A DNA stretch of 50,474 nt from Ilumatobacter sp. (GCA_018666235.1 JABJAB010000006.1:1-50474), one strand, 5' to 3'; shown: positions 34,252 through 43,101, counted from the stretch's first letter. Made by a program: numbers and translations. Notes: a model not told the origin generated them from the sequence alone.

Positions 34252-35154
34252 TCAGTTGGAGCGCTTCTCGTGCCAGTTGCCGACCACCCGGTTGCCGATC
34301 CATCCGAAAAGCACAAACACAGCAATGCCCAGGAATGCCGACATGACGACGGCGCCATACATCTGCTCATACTCAGTTGAGTTCTGATAGAGGTTGATCA
34401 GGCGTCCGAGACCCGGCTCTCCCTGCCGGAAGAAGAAGTCTCCGACCACCGCGCCGACCACCGAGAGGCCCGCAGAGATCTGCAGTCCAGTGAAGATCGA
34501 AGGCATGGCCGCCGGGTACTGCAGCTTGAAGAGTCGGGTCCAACGCGAGGCGCCATTGAGCGACATCAGTTCGTGGTATCCCTTGTCGACACTGAGGAGA
34601 CCGAACAACGTGTTCGCGACGATCGGGAAGATGGCGATGATGACGCACACCATCACCCGGGCCTTGAAGTTGAATCCGATGACGGTGCCGATGAGCGGTA
34701 CGAACGCGAGGATCGGCATGGCCTGGAGTGCAATGAGAAATGGCCAGATCGAGTTCTGGACCCAACTTGCTTGACTCATAATCGTGGCCAGCACGAAGCC
34801 GAGTGCGATAGCGATGGCGAGGCCGAGCCCAGCGACCTGGACCGAGGACCACAGGCCATCGAGCAGCTTGAGGAGGCCACCGCCGGTGCGTGAGCCGCCC
34901 GCCCCGCGTTCGATATTCCAGGTGAGGATCGATTCTTGAAGGACTCGGTGGGGAACGGGGACCAGCGGCTTCTTCGGTTCTGACATCAGGACGTGATGGG
35001 TGAGGTACCAGAATCCAATGAAGCAGCCGAAGACCGCGGCGGGTCCGGCAAACCGGGCAAGGCCGGCGGACTTCTTCGGTGGGTTCGGCGTCTCGGCCTC
35101 TGATGCGTGGGCGATTGCCTCGGCGCTTGCTTCGGGGTCATCGAGTGCGGTCAC
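34252..35154 (-). CDS. NitT/TauT-type ABC transporter permease (SsuC/TauC-like)
   Basis: A 300-residue permease with six predicted helices. The cytosolic EAA loop appears as LMSLNGASRWTRLFKLQYPAAMPSIFTGLQI, characteristic of the BPD_transp_1 family used for nitrate, taurine and hydroxymethylpyrimidine. A first helix (FAGPAAVFGCFIGFWYLTHHV) follows an N-terminal Glu/Ala-rich tail. ATG 35154 overlaps the ATPase stop, and the binding protein follows downstream. It forms a homodimeric pore driven by the ATPase. Confidence 0.9.
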   Translation of the reverse strand: MTALDDPEASAEAIAHASEAETPNPPKKSAGLARFAGPAAVFGCFIGFWYLTHHVLMSEPKKPLVPVPHRVLQESILTWNIERGAGGSRTGGGLLKLLDGLWSSVQVAGLGLAIAIALGFVLATIMSQASWVQNSIWPFLIALQAMPILAFVPLIGTVIGFNFKARVMVCVIIAIFPIVANTLFGLLSVDKGYHELMSLNGASRWTRLFKLQYPAAMPSIFTGLQISAGLSVVGAVVGDFFFRQGEPGLGRLINLYQNSTEYEQMYGAVVMSAFLGIAVFVLFGWIGNRVVGNWHEKRSN

Positions 35155-35939
35155 GGGTGCGCTCCTCGCAGGTCCTGGGAGATCTTGCCGGACAGTTCGG
35201 CAAAGGCGGGCTCGTAGCGGATGTCATGGCTCCGGGGGTATTCGAACGGCACCTCGTAGTCGGCGACGATGCGTCCCGGACGGGCCGACATGACGAGGAC
35301 CCGCGTGGAGAGAAACACCGCTTCGGCAATCGAGTGGGTGATGAAGAGTCCAGCGAAGTTCTTGGTCTTGAACAACGACAGGAGCTCGTCGTTCAGTCGC
35401 TCCCGGCTGATCTCATCGAGTGCACCGAACGGTTCGTCGAAGAGGAAGACATCGGGTTGCAGCACGAGTGAACGGGCCAGTGAGGCGCGCATTCGCATTC
35501 CGCCGGAGAGTTGCTTGGGGTACTTGTCCTCATGCTCGTCGAGGTTGACCAGGGCAAGCGATTCGTCAACACGGTCCGACATCGCAGCAGAGCTCTCGCC
35601 GTGGAGTTCGGCAATCAGTTCGACGTTCTTGCGGACGGTGCGCCAGGGGAACAGAGTTGCATCTTGGAAGACGTATCCGATCGAGTCGCGGTCGACGTTG
35701 CACTCGCCACCGGTATGCGTTTCGAGGCCGGACGCGATGCGGAGCAGTGTGGATTTCCCACAACCTGAGGGGCCGACAACGGTGACGAATTCTCCAGGGT
35801 CGATGTTGATCGAGACGTTGTCCAGTGCATGGGTCCCGTCGGGAAACACCATGGACAAATTGTTGAATTCGAGCGCATGCTCGCGGGTGGCGGACAAGTG
35901 CGGTGCTCCCTGTTGGTGGTCTGGGGTGAGATCAGTCAT
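35151..35939 (-). CDS. NitT/TauT-type ABC transporter ATP-binding protein (SsuB/TauB-like)
   Basis: A 262-residue ABC ATPase. Walker A is GPSGCGKSTL, the Q loop VFQDATLFPW, the signature LSGGMRMRASLARSL, Walker B DVFLFDEPFGALD and the switch His in FITHSIAEA. Length and motif wording fit nitrate/sulfonate/taurine importers. The ATG at 35939 overlaps the deaminase stop by ATGA, so the deaminase and the transporter are translated as a unit. A longer start at 35966 is possible but lies inside the deaminase gene. Confidence 0.92.
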   Translation of the reverse strand: MTDLTPDHQQGAPHLSATREHALEFNNLSMVFPDGTHALDNVSINIDPGEFVTVVGPSGCGKSTLLRIASGLETHTGGECNVDRDSIGYVFQDATLFPWRTVRKNVELIAELHGESSAAMSDRVDESLALVNLDEHEDKYPKQLSGGMRMRASLARSLVLQPDVFLFDEPFGALDEISRERLNDELLSLFKTKNFAGLFITHSIAEAVFLSTRVLVMSARPGRIVADYEVPFEYPRSHDIRYEPAFAELSGKISQDLRGAHP

Positions 35940-37138
35940 GCGGCGAGACGCTGTCCGTTTCGCCACACGATGCGGTCGGTCGGCCCGAACGCGATTGCTT
36001 CGCGTACTGTAGCCGCGCGGGCAGCGACGAGATCAGCCGGTTGGCCGACCTTGATCGTTTGGGCTCCGAGGCCCGTGACATCGGCAGAAACACCGCTGAC
36101 CGAGGCCCATGCTTCATGCGGAAGCATGTGGGCCGTCATGATCATCAGGCCAGCGGTCTCGAAGGGGCAGGCGCGGCCAACGGGATTGAAGGGGTCTTGA
36201 AGGTTGTCAGCGCCGGCCGCGACGCGCACGCCCGCAGCGCGCAGGGCTGCGACGGCGGTCAGGCCGCGCGGCATGGGGGAGTGGCCCCGTCCTTGTAAGA
36301 AAAGGTTCGTGTGCGGGAGTGCGACGACGCCGATGCCAGCGGCGGCCACCGCCTCTGCCGTAGCTCGCTGTTCAGGCTCCGGCTGCATACTCAGACTCAC
36401 ACAATGACTGGCCGTGACCTGATGCTCGAAGCCCGACGACACCAGCTCGGCCAGCTCGGCGAGACCCCGTGCAGTCGGGTCCAACGTCTCGTCGGTGTGG
36501 AGGTCGACATCGACGCCGTGGTCAGTGGCTGTTTGCAGGAAGAACTCGGTGGGCCCGAGTGTGTCACCTCCTTCGAGGTGCGGGCACCCGCCAACGAGGT
36601 CGGCTCCGGCAGCGAGGGCCTCGTTGAGCAACGCGCGCTGGTCCGCGGCGGATGGGCCCATCACCGGCCATCCTGAGAGTGCGACAATTTGGACATCGAT
36701 CACCGCGGCGACCCGTTGCTTCACCTCGGCCAGTGCCTCGATGCTCCGCAGCCCGTGAGCGGTCGTGGTATCAGCGTGGCTGCGCACAGCGCGGTAGCCG
36801 TTCGAGGCCATCAAGCGGGCGGCACGCTCAGCACGTTCGATTGTCTCGTCGACACTAAGCAGATGGCGGTTCTCGCCCATCGCAGTGATCGCTCCCATGA
36901 GATCGCCGGTCGGATTGACGATGCGCTCTGCAAGGAACGCCTTGTCGAGATGGGCGTGGGGTTCAACCGCTGCGGGCAGTAGGACGTAGCCGTCGAGATC
37001 GATGACTTCGTCATCGCCGTCGGCTGGCAACAGTTGTCCAACCTTGGTGATCACGCCGTCAATGATGCGGATGTCCTGTTGCAGATGTGTCACATCCGTG
37101 TGAATTGTGGTTGCCCGTTGCAAAAGCGTCGATGCCAT
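35936..37138 (-). CDS. Cytosine-deaminase-like amidohydrolase (CodA type)
   Basis: A 400-residue amidohydrolase. Zinc ligands appear as HAHLDK (His61, His63). The catalytic region is VDVDLHTDE, followed by TASHC, NLFLQGR and AAGADNLQDPFNPVG, which align in order with CodA landmarks (HCDE, TASH, NIHLQGR, HDDVFDP). It therefore probably deaminates cytosine or a related ring such as creatinine or 5-methylcytosine-like compounds. Its stop overlaps the ABC ATPase start, suggesting that the importer feeds it. ATG 37138 is preferred: a longer frame to 37510 runs antisense through the LLM gene, and TATGTT stands 6 bases before this ATG. Confidence 0.85.
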   Translation of the reverse strand: MASTLLQRATTIHTDVTHLQQDIRIIDGVITKVGQLLPADGDDEVIDLDGYVLLPAAVEPHAHLDKAFLAERIVNPTGDLMGAITAMGENRHLLSVDETIERAERAARLMASNGYRAVRSHADTTTAHGLRSIEALAEVKQRVAAVIDVQIVALSGWPVMGPSAADQRALLNEALAAGADLVGGCPHLEGGDTLGPTEFFLQTATDHGVDVDLHTDETLDPTARGLAELAELVSSGFEHQVTASHCVSLSMQPEPEQRATAEAVAAAGIGVVALPHTNLFLQGRGHSPMPRGLTAVAALRAAGVRVAAGADNLQDPFNPVGRACPFETAGLMIMTAHMLPHEAWASVSGVSADVTGLGAQTIKVGQPADLVAARAATVREAIAFGPTDRIVWRNGQRLAA

Positions 37139-37143
37139 CGTGG

Positions 37144-37150
37144 GAACATA
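37144..37150. promoter_or_regulatory. Candidate bidirectional leaderless promoter (overlapping -10 boxes)
   Basis: Only 18 bases separate the ATGs of the deaminase-like gene (-) and the LLM oxidoreductase (+). On the - strand TATGTT (37150-37145) stands 6 bases before the ATG. On the + strand GAACAT (37144-37149), with the key A and T of a -10 box, stands 7 bases before the other ATG. The two hexamers overlap by five bases. Confidence 0.45.
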
Positions 37151-37156
37151 GACGCC

Positions 37157-38338
37157 ATGGTCGCTGCAAAAGATCTCAAGCTTGGTGCATTCTTCTTCGG
37201 AGGCGTCGAGATGGACGACGCCGGCGCGGGCAAACCGGACCCGATGGACCGCCGCTACTCGAACGAGGCCTGCTGGCAGGCGACCCTGGATTACGTCAAC
37301 TCGGCAAAGGAAGCCGAACGCCTTGGCTTTGACTCGTTCTGGACGACCGAGCACCACTTCCAGTACGAGGGCTACGAAGTCATTCCCAATGGATTGCTGA
37401 TCTCGACATGGATCGCGGCGCAGACGACCACCTTGCGCTTCGGAGCGATGTTCAACGTCGTCCCGCAGTGGAACCCGATGCGTCTCGCGGAAGACTTTGC
37501 CACCCTGCACAACCTCTCGGGAGGTCGAGCGATGCTCGGCGTCGGTCGTGGAACCGTCCCGCGCGAGGTACTACACCTCAACGACAAGGGTGTGTCGATT
37601 GGTTCCCAGGACAACCCGGATCAAGCTGCGGCTGACCTGTTCAACCGCGAGATCTTTGAGGAGTCGATGGAAATCGTCCGTCGTGCGCTGAGCCAGGAGA
37701 GCTTCCGGTTCGAGGGGAAGCACTTCCAGATTCCGATCCCCGGGATCCCCGACCGAGGCGAGACGGTCACCGACCTGACGCTGATCCCGCGACCGGTCTA
37801 CCCGTACGAGATCTGGCAGGCGGTGACCTCGCCACCGACTCTCGACTACGTGCCGACGGTCGATCACGGTGCCGTCTTTTGGAACCAGCACTACAGCTTC
37901 ATCAAGCGATTCTGGGACACGTACGGAGAGAACTACGCCTCCTCACATGATGGGGTCGAGCTGCAGGCTCATGAGAAGCGCATGCTCGTCGTGTCATACC
38001 GCATCGAGGACACGATGGAAGAGGCCCGGGCCAGCGCATTGAACGGTCACGACGAGTTCTGGAAGTTCCTTGGCCCCTACGGCTGGAGCCGTGGCTACAT
38101 GGGCCCAGATGGAAAGCCCGCTCAGCCGGGCCTGATCCCGACGCTCGACGAGTCGATCGAGAACAAGACGATGCTGGTCGGCACGCCCGAACACGTCGCG
38201 TCGGAGATCCAGTTTTTGAAGGACCTCCTCGGCTTCGAGTACCTCACGATCTTCCCTCACCTTCTCGGTGACAGCTACCAGAAGGCCGACGAGCAGATGG
38301 CCCGCTTCGCGCAAGAGGTGCTTCCGCTGCTGAGCTGA
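37157..38338 (+). CDS. LLM-class flavin-dependent oxidoreductase (bacterial luciferase-like)
   Basis: A 393-residue luciferase-like monooxygenase. The TIM-barrel N-terminus LKLGAFFFGGV is followed by GFDSFWTTEHHFQYEGY (the EHHF substrate/flavin motif), then VVPQWNPMRLAEDFATLHNLSGGRAMLGVGRG, the standard LLM signature. It would use reduced flavin and oxygen to oxidise a small organic molecule, or use F420 as many actinobacterial relatives do; sequence alone does not decide. It diverges from the deaminase/ABC operon with an 18-base gap, which suggests shared control and possibly a common pathway. ATG 37157 replaces a longer frame beginning inside the deaminase gene. Confidence 0.85.
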   Translation: MVAAKDLKLGAFFFGGVEMDDAGAGKPDPMDRRYSNEACWQATLDYVNSAKEAERLGFDSFWTTEHHFQYEGYEVIPNGLLISTWIAAQTTTLRFGAMFNVVPQWNPMRLAEDFATLHNLSGGRAMLGVGRGTVPREVLHLNDKGVSIGSQDNPDQAAADLFNREIFEESMEIVRRALSQESFRFEGKHFQIPIPGIPDRGETVTDLTLIPRPVYPYEIWQAVTSPPTLDYVPTVDHGAVFWNQHYSFIKRFWDTYGENYASSHDGVELQAHEKRMLVVSYRIEDTMEEARASALNGHDEFWKFLGPYGWSRGYMGPDGKPAQPGLIPTLDESIENKTMLVGTPEHVASEIQFLKDLLGFEYLTIFPHLLGDSYQKADEQMARFAQEVLPLLS

Positions 38339-38395
38339 TGTTGTTGATGGCGAACCGGGGGCAGTCACCTGCCACCAACGGCGGCAACACGGCTG

Positions 38396-39997
38396 TCAGC
38401 GCCCGGCGCAGCTCCCGACGATGGTGCGTGGATCAGCCGCACCAGCCAACGTTCCATTCGCCTCGACGACGATTGCGTGAGCGTGCCCGAAGCCTGAGTC
38501 CCACGGACCCGTGGACGAAACCACGTGCCCGCGGTCGCGGAGACCAGCGATCCAGGAGTCGGCGGCGTGGCCCTCGATTGACACGCTGGGTCCGCTCGCA
38601 GCGGTCCAGGTGTCGAACCCGGTCTCGGGCCCCTTCAAAGCCCAGCGCCCCGCGTTGATGGCCATGCCCGGCGATTGGCCGTGGTGGAAGAGACGAGTGG
38701 CGACTTGCAACAGAATTTGGGGCTGAGCGTCACCGCCCATCGTCCCAAAGACGCTGAGCAGCTCACCATCGCGCGTGGCCAGCGCTGCGGACAGCGTGTG
38801 AGGAGGGCAGCGACCAGGTCCAAGTTCTGCCGGATGCCCTGGATGCAAGTTGAACCCCATGCCGCGGTTGTGGAGGTTGATACCGGTGTTGGGCTCGACC
38901 AGGTGGCTGCCAAGTCCGGAGGCGTTCGACTGGATCAGTGACACGCCCATCATCCGGCCATCAGCGCTACGCCCTGCGGTGCAGAGGTAGGTGGTGTCGC
39001 CGTCTCGATCCGGCGCCCATCGGTTGCTGGCTCGTTCGCGATCGACCTGGTCGATTCGTCCGGCGATCTCTTCGACGAGAGCGGCACCGTCGGCGTGTTC
39101 GTGCAGCCGGTCGGGACGATCGTGGCCCGCGGCGGTCGAGGCTTCGATCAGCAGGTGGGCCCACTCATCGTTGTCGGGATCGGCGGGAAACTTGCCGGCG
39201 GCGCGTAGTTGGTCGACCAGATGTGCCGATCCAAGCGTCAGATATCCCTGGGTGCTCGGACCAACGGTGTGGAGGTCGACGCCGAAGACCGATGTGGTGA
39301 GGGGAGTGACCCAGTTTGCCTGTGATGTCTCGAGGTCGGATTCCGTGAACAAGCCGTCGCCGAGTTGGATCAGGCCGTCACCGAACGCTCCTCGGTAGAA
39401 CGTGTCGCGTCCTCCTGCGGCAAGATCGGCGAGTGCCAGCGCGACCCCCGGTCGGCGGACGAGGGACCCTGGGGAGGTGGCCTGGTCGAAGAGTTCAGCG
39501 AGGTTGGCCCGGCTGGTCGGGTCGAGACGGCCGCCGATTCCGGCCAGCAGCGGACTGGCCGGAAAGCCCGCCGACGCCAGCTGGATCGCCGGCGCGAGGA
39601 TCACTTCAAGGGGAAGTGATCCAAATCGTTCGTGCAGCGCGGCCCAGCCGTCGACACAACCAGGCACCGTGACGGATCGGATGTCGAGCTTGAACGGCAT
39701 CTCGCTGAAGCCTTGCGACCTGAGCGCATCGGCGTCTGCACCTGAGCCGGCTTGACCGGCAGCATTGAGCGCGAAGACCTCACCATCGACGTGGACGAGC
39801 GCGAAGAGATCGCCTCCCATGCCGCACAGATGCGGTCCGGTCACCGCGATGGCGGCGTTGGTCGCAATCGCTGCATCGACGGCGTTGCCGCCACGAGCGA
39901 ACATCTCGTTGCCCGCCGTCGTCGCCAATTGATCTGCACTCGCGACGAGATGTTGCGGTGCCCTGACCGTTGATCGCGGCGGATGTTGATACGTCAT
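38396..39997 (-). CDS. ggt: Gamma-glutamyltransferase family protein
   Basis: A 533-residue Ntn-hydrolase. The N-terminal GNEMFARGGNAVDAAIATNAAIAV and HLCGMGGDLFAL are family motifs. The autocleavage site, where Thr becomes the N-terminal nucleophile, is best placed at DGDTTYLC in the middle, followed by SLIQSNASGLGS and, later, PHTLSAAL and GTMGGDAQPQ. Members transfer or hydrolyse gamma-glutamyl groups of glutathione, mycothiol-like or other glutamyl amides. No obvious signal peptide is visible, so it may be cytosolic. ATG 39997 stands 6 bases behind a TAAGGT box. It ends convergent with the LLM gene, 57 bases away. Confidence 0.87.
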   Translation of the reverse strand: MTYQHPPRSTVRAPQHLVASADQLATTAGNEMFARGGNAVDAAIATNAAIAVTGPHLCGMGGDLFALVHVDGEVFALNAAGQAGSGADADALRSQGFSEMPFKLDIRSVTVPGCVDGWAALHERFGSLPLEVILAPAIQLASAGFPASPLLAGIGGRLDPTSRANLAELFDQATSPGSLVRRPGVALALADLAAGGRDTFYRGAFGDGLIQLGDGLFTESDLETSQANWVTPLTTSVFGVDLHTVGPSTQGYLTLGSAHLVDQLRAAGKFPADPDNDEWAHLLIEASTAAGHDRPDRLHEHADGAALVEEIAGRIDQVDRERASNRWAPDRDGDTTYLCTAGRSADGRMMGVSLIQSNASGLGSHLVEPNTGINLHNRGMGFNLHPGHPAELGPGRCPPHTLSAALATRDGELLSVFGTMGGDAQPQILLQVATRLFHHGQSPGMAINAGRWALKGPETGFDTWTAASGPSVSIEGHAADSWIAGLRDRGHVVSSTGPWDSGFGHAHAIVVEANGTLAGAADPRTIVGSCAGR

Positions 39998-40003
39998 GGC
40001 CCG

Positions 40004-40009
40004 ACCTTA
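40004..40009 (-). promoter_or_regulatory. -10 box TAAGGT of the gamma-glutamyltransferase gene (leaderless)
   Basis: On the - strand TAAGGT ends 6 bases before ATG 39997, matching the leaderless spacing used by other genes here. No Shine-Dalgarno is present. Confidence 0.5.
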
Positions 40010-40091
40010 GGTCCGGTGTCGCGACAGTTTGCGCGTGAGCGTTCACCGTCGGGTTGCATCGACCGGGTGCCGGTGATGCCAACATCGCTGC

Positions 40092-40763
40092 ATGTACGCA
40101 GTCGCAACGTTCCTCGTGGTGGCCATCTTGTCGATGGCGTTTACCCGTTTGGCCGCTGGCGCCTTGATCGCCACCGGACTGCCACCAGACGTGGCCAGCT
40201 TTCAGGCTCGGTCGGCTTTCAGCGGTGCTGGATTCACCACGACCGAGGCCGAGAACGTCGTGAACGACCCGGACAGGCGCAAGATCATCGGGATCACAAT
40301 GTTTCTCGGAAATCTTGGCACCCCGACGTTGGTCGTCACCGTGCTCGTTGGCTTTCTGGCGCCGGGTCCGGGCAACACAGCGGAACGGGCCATGGTCACC
40401 GTCTCCGGTCTTGTGCTCGCCGTGATGTTGGTTGCCAACCGCCCGATGCAGCGATGGCTCGTGAAGGTTGGTCATCGGGAGGCGCGGCGCCGGTTACTTC
40501 CTCGCCTCGACAAGCAGATGGTTGAACTGTTGGCCGTCGGTGAGGACTTCGTCGTGGGGTCGGTGCAAGTCATGGGTGGCCCGGGGCCGACGGTACGAAG
40601 TCTGCGCAGCATCGATGACGCGCTTCCGGCGGTCCGGGTGCTGGGTGTACAACAGCCCGAGGGGTTCTTCGGAACGCCGCCGGTCGATGTCGAACTGGCT
40701 GCTGGTGACAGCATCATCGTCTATGGCCGTCGCAGCGATCTGCAACATCTCGCCGAAGGGTGA
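40092..40763 (+). CDS. Small membrane protein with TrkH-like pore loop and TrkA-C domain
   Basis: A 223-residue protein with three predicted helices and a cytosolic C-terminal TrkA-C-like domain (about 150-223, ending AAGDSIIVYGRRSDLQHL). After the first helix comes ARSAFSGAGFTTTEAENVV, which resembles the pore/selectivity segment of TrkH/KtrB potassium channels (SAF-x3-GFTTT). The next helices are IIGITMFLGNLGTPTLVVTVLVG and RAMVTVSGLVLAVMLVA. The domain pair suggests ligand-gated ion passage, but no full TrkH repeat is present, so transport is not shown. No -10 box or Shine-Dalgarno is clear. It is convergent with the glycerophosphodiesterase gene. Confidence 0.72.
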   Translation: MYAVATFLVVAILSMAFTRLAAGALIATGLPPDVASFQARSAFSGAGFTTTEAENVVNDPDRRKIIGITMFLGNLGTPTLVVTVLVGFLAPGPGNTAERAMVTVSGLVLAVMLVANRPMQRWLVKVGHREARRRLLPRLDKQMVELLAVGEDFVVGSVQVMGGPGPTVRSLRSIDDALPAVRVLGVQQPEGFFGTPPVDVELAAGDSIIVYGRRSDLQHLAEG

Positions 40764-40788
40764 GAACGCCCCCGAAGTGATTCCGCGT

Positions 40789-41538
40789 TCAGCCTGACCA
40801 GACGTTGCGTTCAATCATCACGTTGCGGAGCATCGCGACATCGTCAGTCATCACGCCATCGGCACCGAGATCGAGCAGGCGGTGCATCTCGGGCGCATCA
40901 TTGATCGTCCAGACGTGGACGGGAACCCCAGCGCGTCGGGCGTTGGCGATGAAGCGTTCATTGACGACGGTGAGGCGGCCGGCAGCAGTCGGGACCTGCG
41001 CCGCACGCGGCTGCGCTCCGGGCAGGCGGCCAATGAGTCGAAGCGCAGCGATCTCTGCCGGGGCCATCGAAGTGAGCAGCCCGGAGCCGAGACGCGTCCG
41101 CAGCGCGCGTAGCCGTTTCAGACTGAACGCGCCGACACAGATTTGCGGGAGGAGTCCCCGCTGCTCGACCAGCTCGATGAGGGGGTCGACTGACTCATCG
41201 GACTTGCAGTCAATGTTGAACCGGCGGTCCGGCCATCGGTCGAGCAGGTCGATCATCCGCGGGATTGGCTCGAGGTCATTGACCCGCAACTCGGCGATCT
41301 CCGCCCAGCGTAAATCGGCGATGTTTGCATCGATGCCACATGTTCGCTGCAGGTCCGAGTCGTGGAACGCAACGAGGACGCCGTCAGCACTGCAGTGGAC
41401 GTCAGTTTCGAGATACCGGTACCCCAAGGAGACGGCGTGCTCGAAGGCGGCCAGCGTGTTCTCAGGCGCTTCCAAGTTGCCACCGCGATGCGCGAACGCG
41501 ACCGGACCTTCGTGACTGAGATATGGGTGACGGCTCAC
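40789..41538 (-). CDS. Glycerophosphodiester phosphodiesterase family protein
   Basis: A 249-residue GDPD TIM-barrel enzyme. VAFAHRGGNLEAPENTLAAF supplies the catalytic His-Arg and the Glu of PENT, and YLETDVHCSADGVLVAFHD supplies metal-binding Glu, Asp and the second His. It hydrolyses glycerophosphodiesters such as deacylated phospholipids to sn-glycerol-3-phosphate. No signal peptide is seen. GTG 41538 lies 2 bases after the acyl-CoA synthetase stop, so the two form an operon. Confidence 0.9.
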   Translation of the reverse strand: MSRHPYLSHEGPVAFAHRGGNLEAPENTLAAFEHAVSLGYRYLETDVHCSADGVLVAFHDSDLQRTCGIDANIADLRWAEIAELRVNDLEPIPRMIDLLDRWPDRRFNIDCKSDESVDPLIELVEQRGLLPQICVGAFSLKRLRALRTRLGSGLLTSMAPAEIAALRLIGRLPGAQPRAAQVPTAAGRLTVVNERFIANARRAGVPVHVWTINDAPEMHRLLDLGADGVMTDDVAMLRNVMIERNVWSG

Positions 41539-41540
41539 GC

Positions 41541-43094
41541 TCAGATTGCTCGACCGGCAGCCTTCCAGTATTCGTCCTTCAGGAGGCGCTTGTAGAGCTT
41601 GCCGGTCGGATGGCGGGGGAGTTCTTCACGGAAATCGACCGAGCGTGGGCACTTCACATCCGCGATCTGGCTCTTGCAGAACTGGATGAGTTCGCCAGCA
41701 AGCGAGGCAGCTTCTTCAGCCGTCGTCGGCATCACCCGCGGTTGCACAACGGCCTTGACCTCCTCGCCAAAGTCATCATTGGGGACTCCGAACACAGCGA
41801 CGTCGATGACCTTGTCGTGGGTCACCAAGACGTTCTCGGCCTCCTGCGGATAGATGTTCACCCCGCCCGAGATGATCATGTACGCCTTGCGGTCTGTGAG
41901 ATACAGGAAGCCATCGGGATCGAGGTAACCGACATCGCCCAGCGTGCTCCATCCCTTGGGGTGACGCGAGCCCTTCGTCTTGGCTGGGTCGTTGTGGTAC
42001 TCAAACTCGGCTCCACCGTCGAAGAACACCGTTCCCGGCTGTCCCTGCGGCACCTCCTCGCCATCTTCACCGCAGATGTGCAGCGTGCAATTGATCGGCG
42101 ACCCCACGGTGCCCTCATGCGCGAGCCACATATCGGAGTTGCAGTAGACGAAGCCATTGCCTTCAGACCCTGCGTAGTACTCGTGGATAACCGGCCCGAA
42201 CCACTCGATCATCGACTTCTTCGTCGGCACCGGACACGGCGCAGCGGCGTGAATCACGTACTGAAGAGATGACACGTCGTACTTGGCTCGGGTTTCCTCG
42301 TCGAGCTTGAGCATGCGCACGAACATCGTCGGAACGACCTGGCTATGGGTGATGTCGTACTCCTCGACGAGCTGCAGATAGCGCTCAGCATCAAAGTTCT
42401 CCATTGCCACGATGGTGGCGCCCAATGCGTGTTGGGCCATGCAGAAGCGGAGCGGAGCTGCATGGTAGAAGGGCGCGGGCGACAGGTAGATCGTGGTGTC
42501 GTCAACGCCGAACAGCAGTTGGCAGAGCCCGGTGACGCCGTTGTTCCACTCTTCGAGCGGCTCGTTCGGGAATGCTCGAGTGATGCCCTTGGGCATGCCG
42601 GTCGTACCGGACGAATACAGCATGTCCATCCCAGCGATGCGCGCCTCGTCGAGCGGTTCGGGCGACTGCGCTTCGACTGCGGACTCATACGCCTCGTAGC
42701 CATCGATCGAGCCGTCCAACATCAGGCGGAGTTCGACGTTCGGTGTGGCCGACATCACTTCTGCGGCTTGGTCGGCCTTGTACTTCGAGGTGATGTAGGC
42801 GCGTGCTCCGCAGTCGTTGATGATGTATTCGAGTTCGGCGCTTTGCAGACGCGACGAGGCGGCAGTGTAGACGAGACCCGCGTAATGGCAGCCCCAGATG
42901 ACCTCGAGATACCGATCGTGGTTCTCCATGCAGATCGCAATGTGGTCACCCGGGTTGAGGCCCGCGGATCGCAGGAGCCGGCTGAGGCGGTTGGCGGCAG
43001 CGTCCAGTTCTCGGTAGGTCTGGGTGAAGCCTGAGTTGGCCATGATGATGGCCGGCTTGTCACCGTGCTCAGTGAGATGTACACCTGGGATCAT
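41541..43094 (-). CDS. Acyl-CoA synthetase (AMP-forming, class I adenylate-forming)
   Basis: A 517-residue adenylate-forming enzyme. The P-loop-like DMLYSSGTTGMPKGITRAF is motif A3, YYAGSEGNGF is A5, and TLGDVGYLDPDGFLYLTDRKAYMIISGG is A7/A8. The end carries LPRHPTGKLYKRLLKDEY with the catalytic Lys. It activates a carboxylic acid to acyl-CoA, so it feeds the fatty-acid genes nearby (an acyl-CoA dehydrogenase lies at 44477). ATG 43094 is chosen over 43133 because TACCTT stands 7 bases upstream and homologues begin near this point (IPGVHLTEHGDKPA). Chain length is unknown. Confidence 0.9.
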   Translation of the reverse strand: MIPGVHLTEHGDKPAIIMANSGFTQTYRELDAAANRLSRLLRSAGLNPGDHIAICMENHDRYLEVIWGCHYAGLVYTAASSRLQSAELEYIINDCGARAYITSKYKADQAAEVMSATPNVELRLMLDGSIDGYEAYESAVEAQSPEPLDEARIAGMDMLYSSGTTGMPKGITRAFPNEPLEEWNNGVTGLCQLLFGVDDTTIYLSPAPFYHAAPLRFCMAQHALGATIVAMENFDAERYLQLVEEYDITHSQVVPTMFVRMLKLDEETRAKYDVSSLQYVIHAAAPCPVPTKKSMIEWFGPVIHEYYAGSEGNGFVYCNSDMWLAHEGTVGSPINCTLHICGEDGEEVPQGQPGTVFFDGGAEFEYHNDPAKTKGSRHPKGWSTLGDVGYLDPDGFLYLTDRKAYMIISGGVNIYPQEAENVLVTHDKVIDVAVFGVPNDDFGEEVKAVVQPRVMPTTAEEAASLAGELIQFCKSQIADVKCPRSVDFREELPRHPTGKLYKRLLKDEYWKAAGRAI

Positions 43095-43101
43095 GGGGCC
43101 G

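Noticed and set aside
35936..37510. A longer 524-residue version of the cytosine-deaminase-like protein
   Set aside because: The extra 124 residues are antisense to the LLM oxidoreductase and lack family similarity; ATG 37138 has a -10 box 6 bases upstream.
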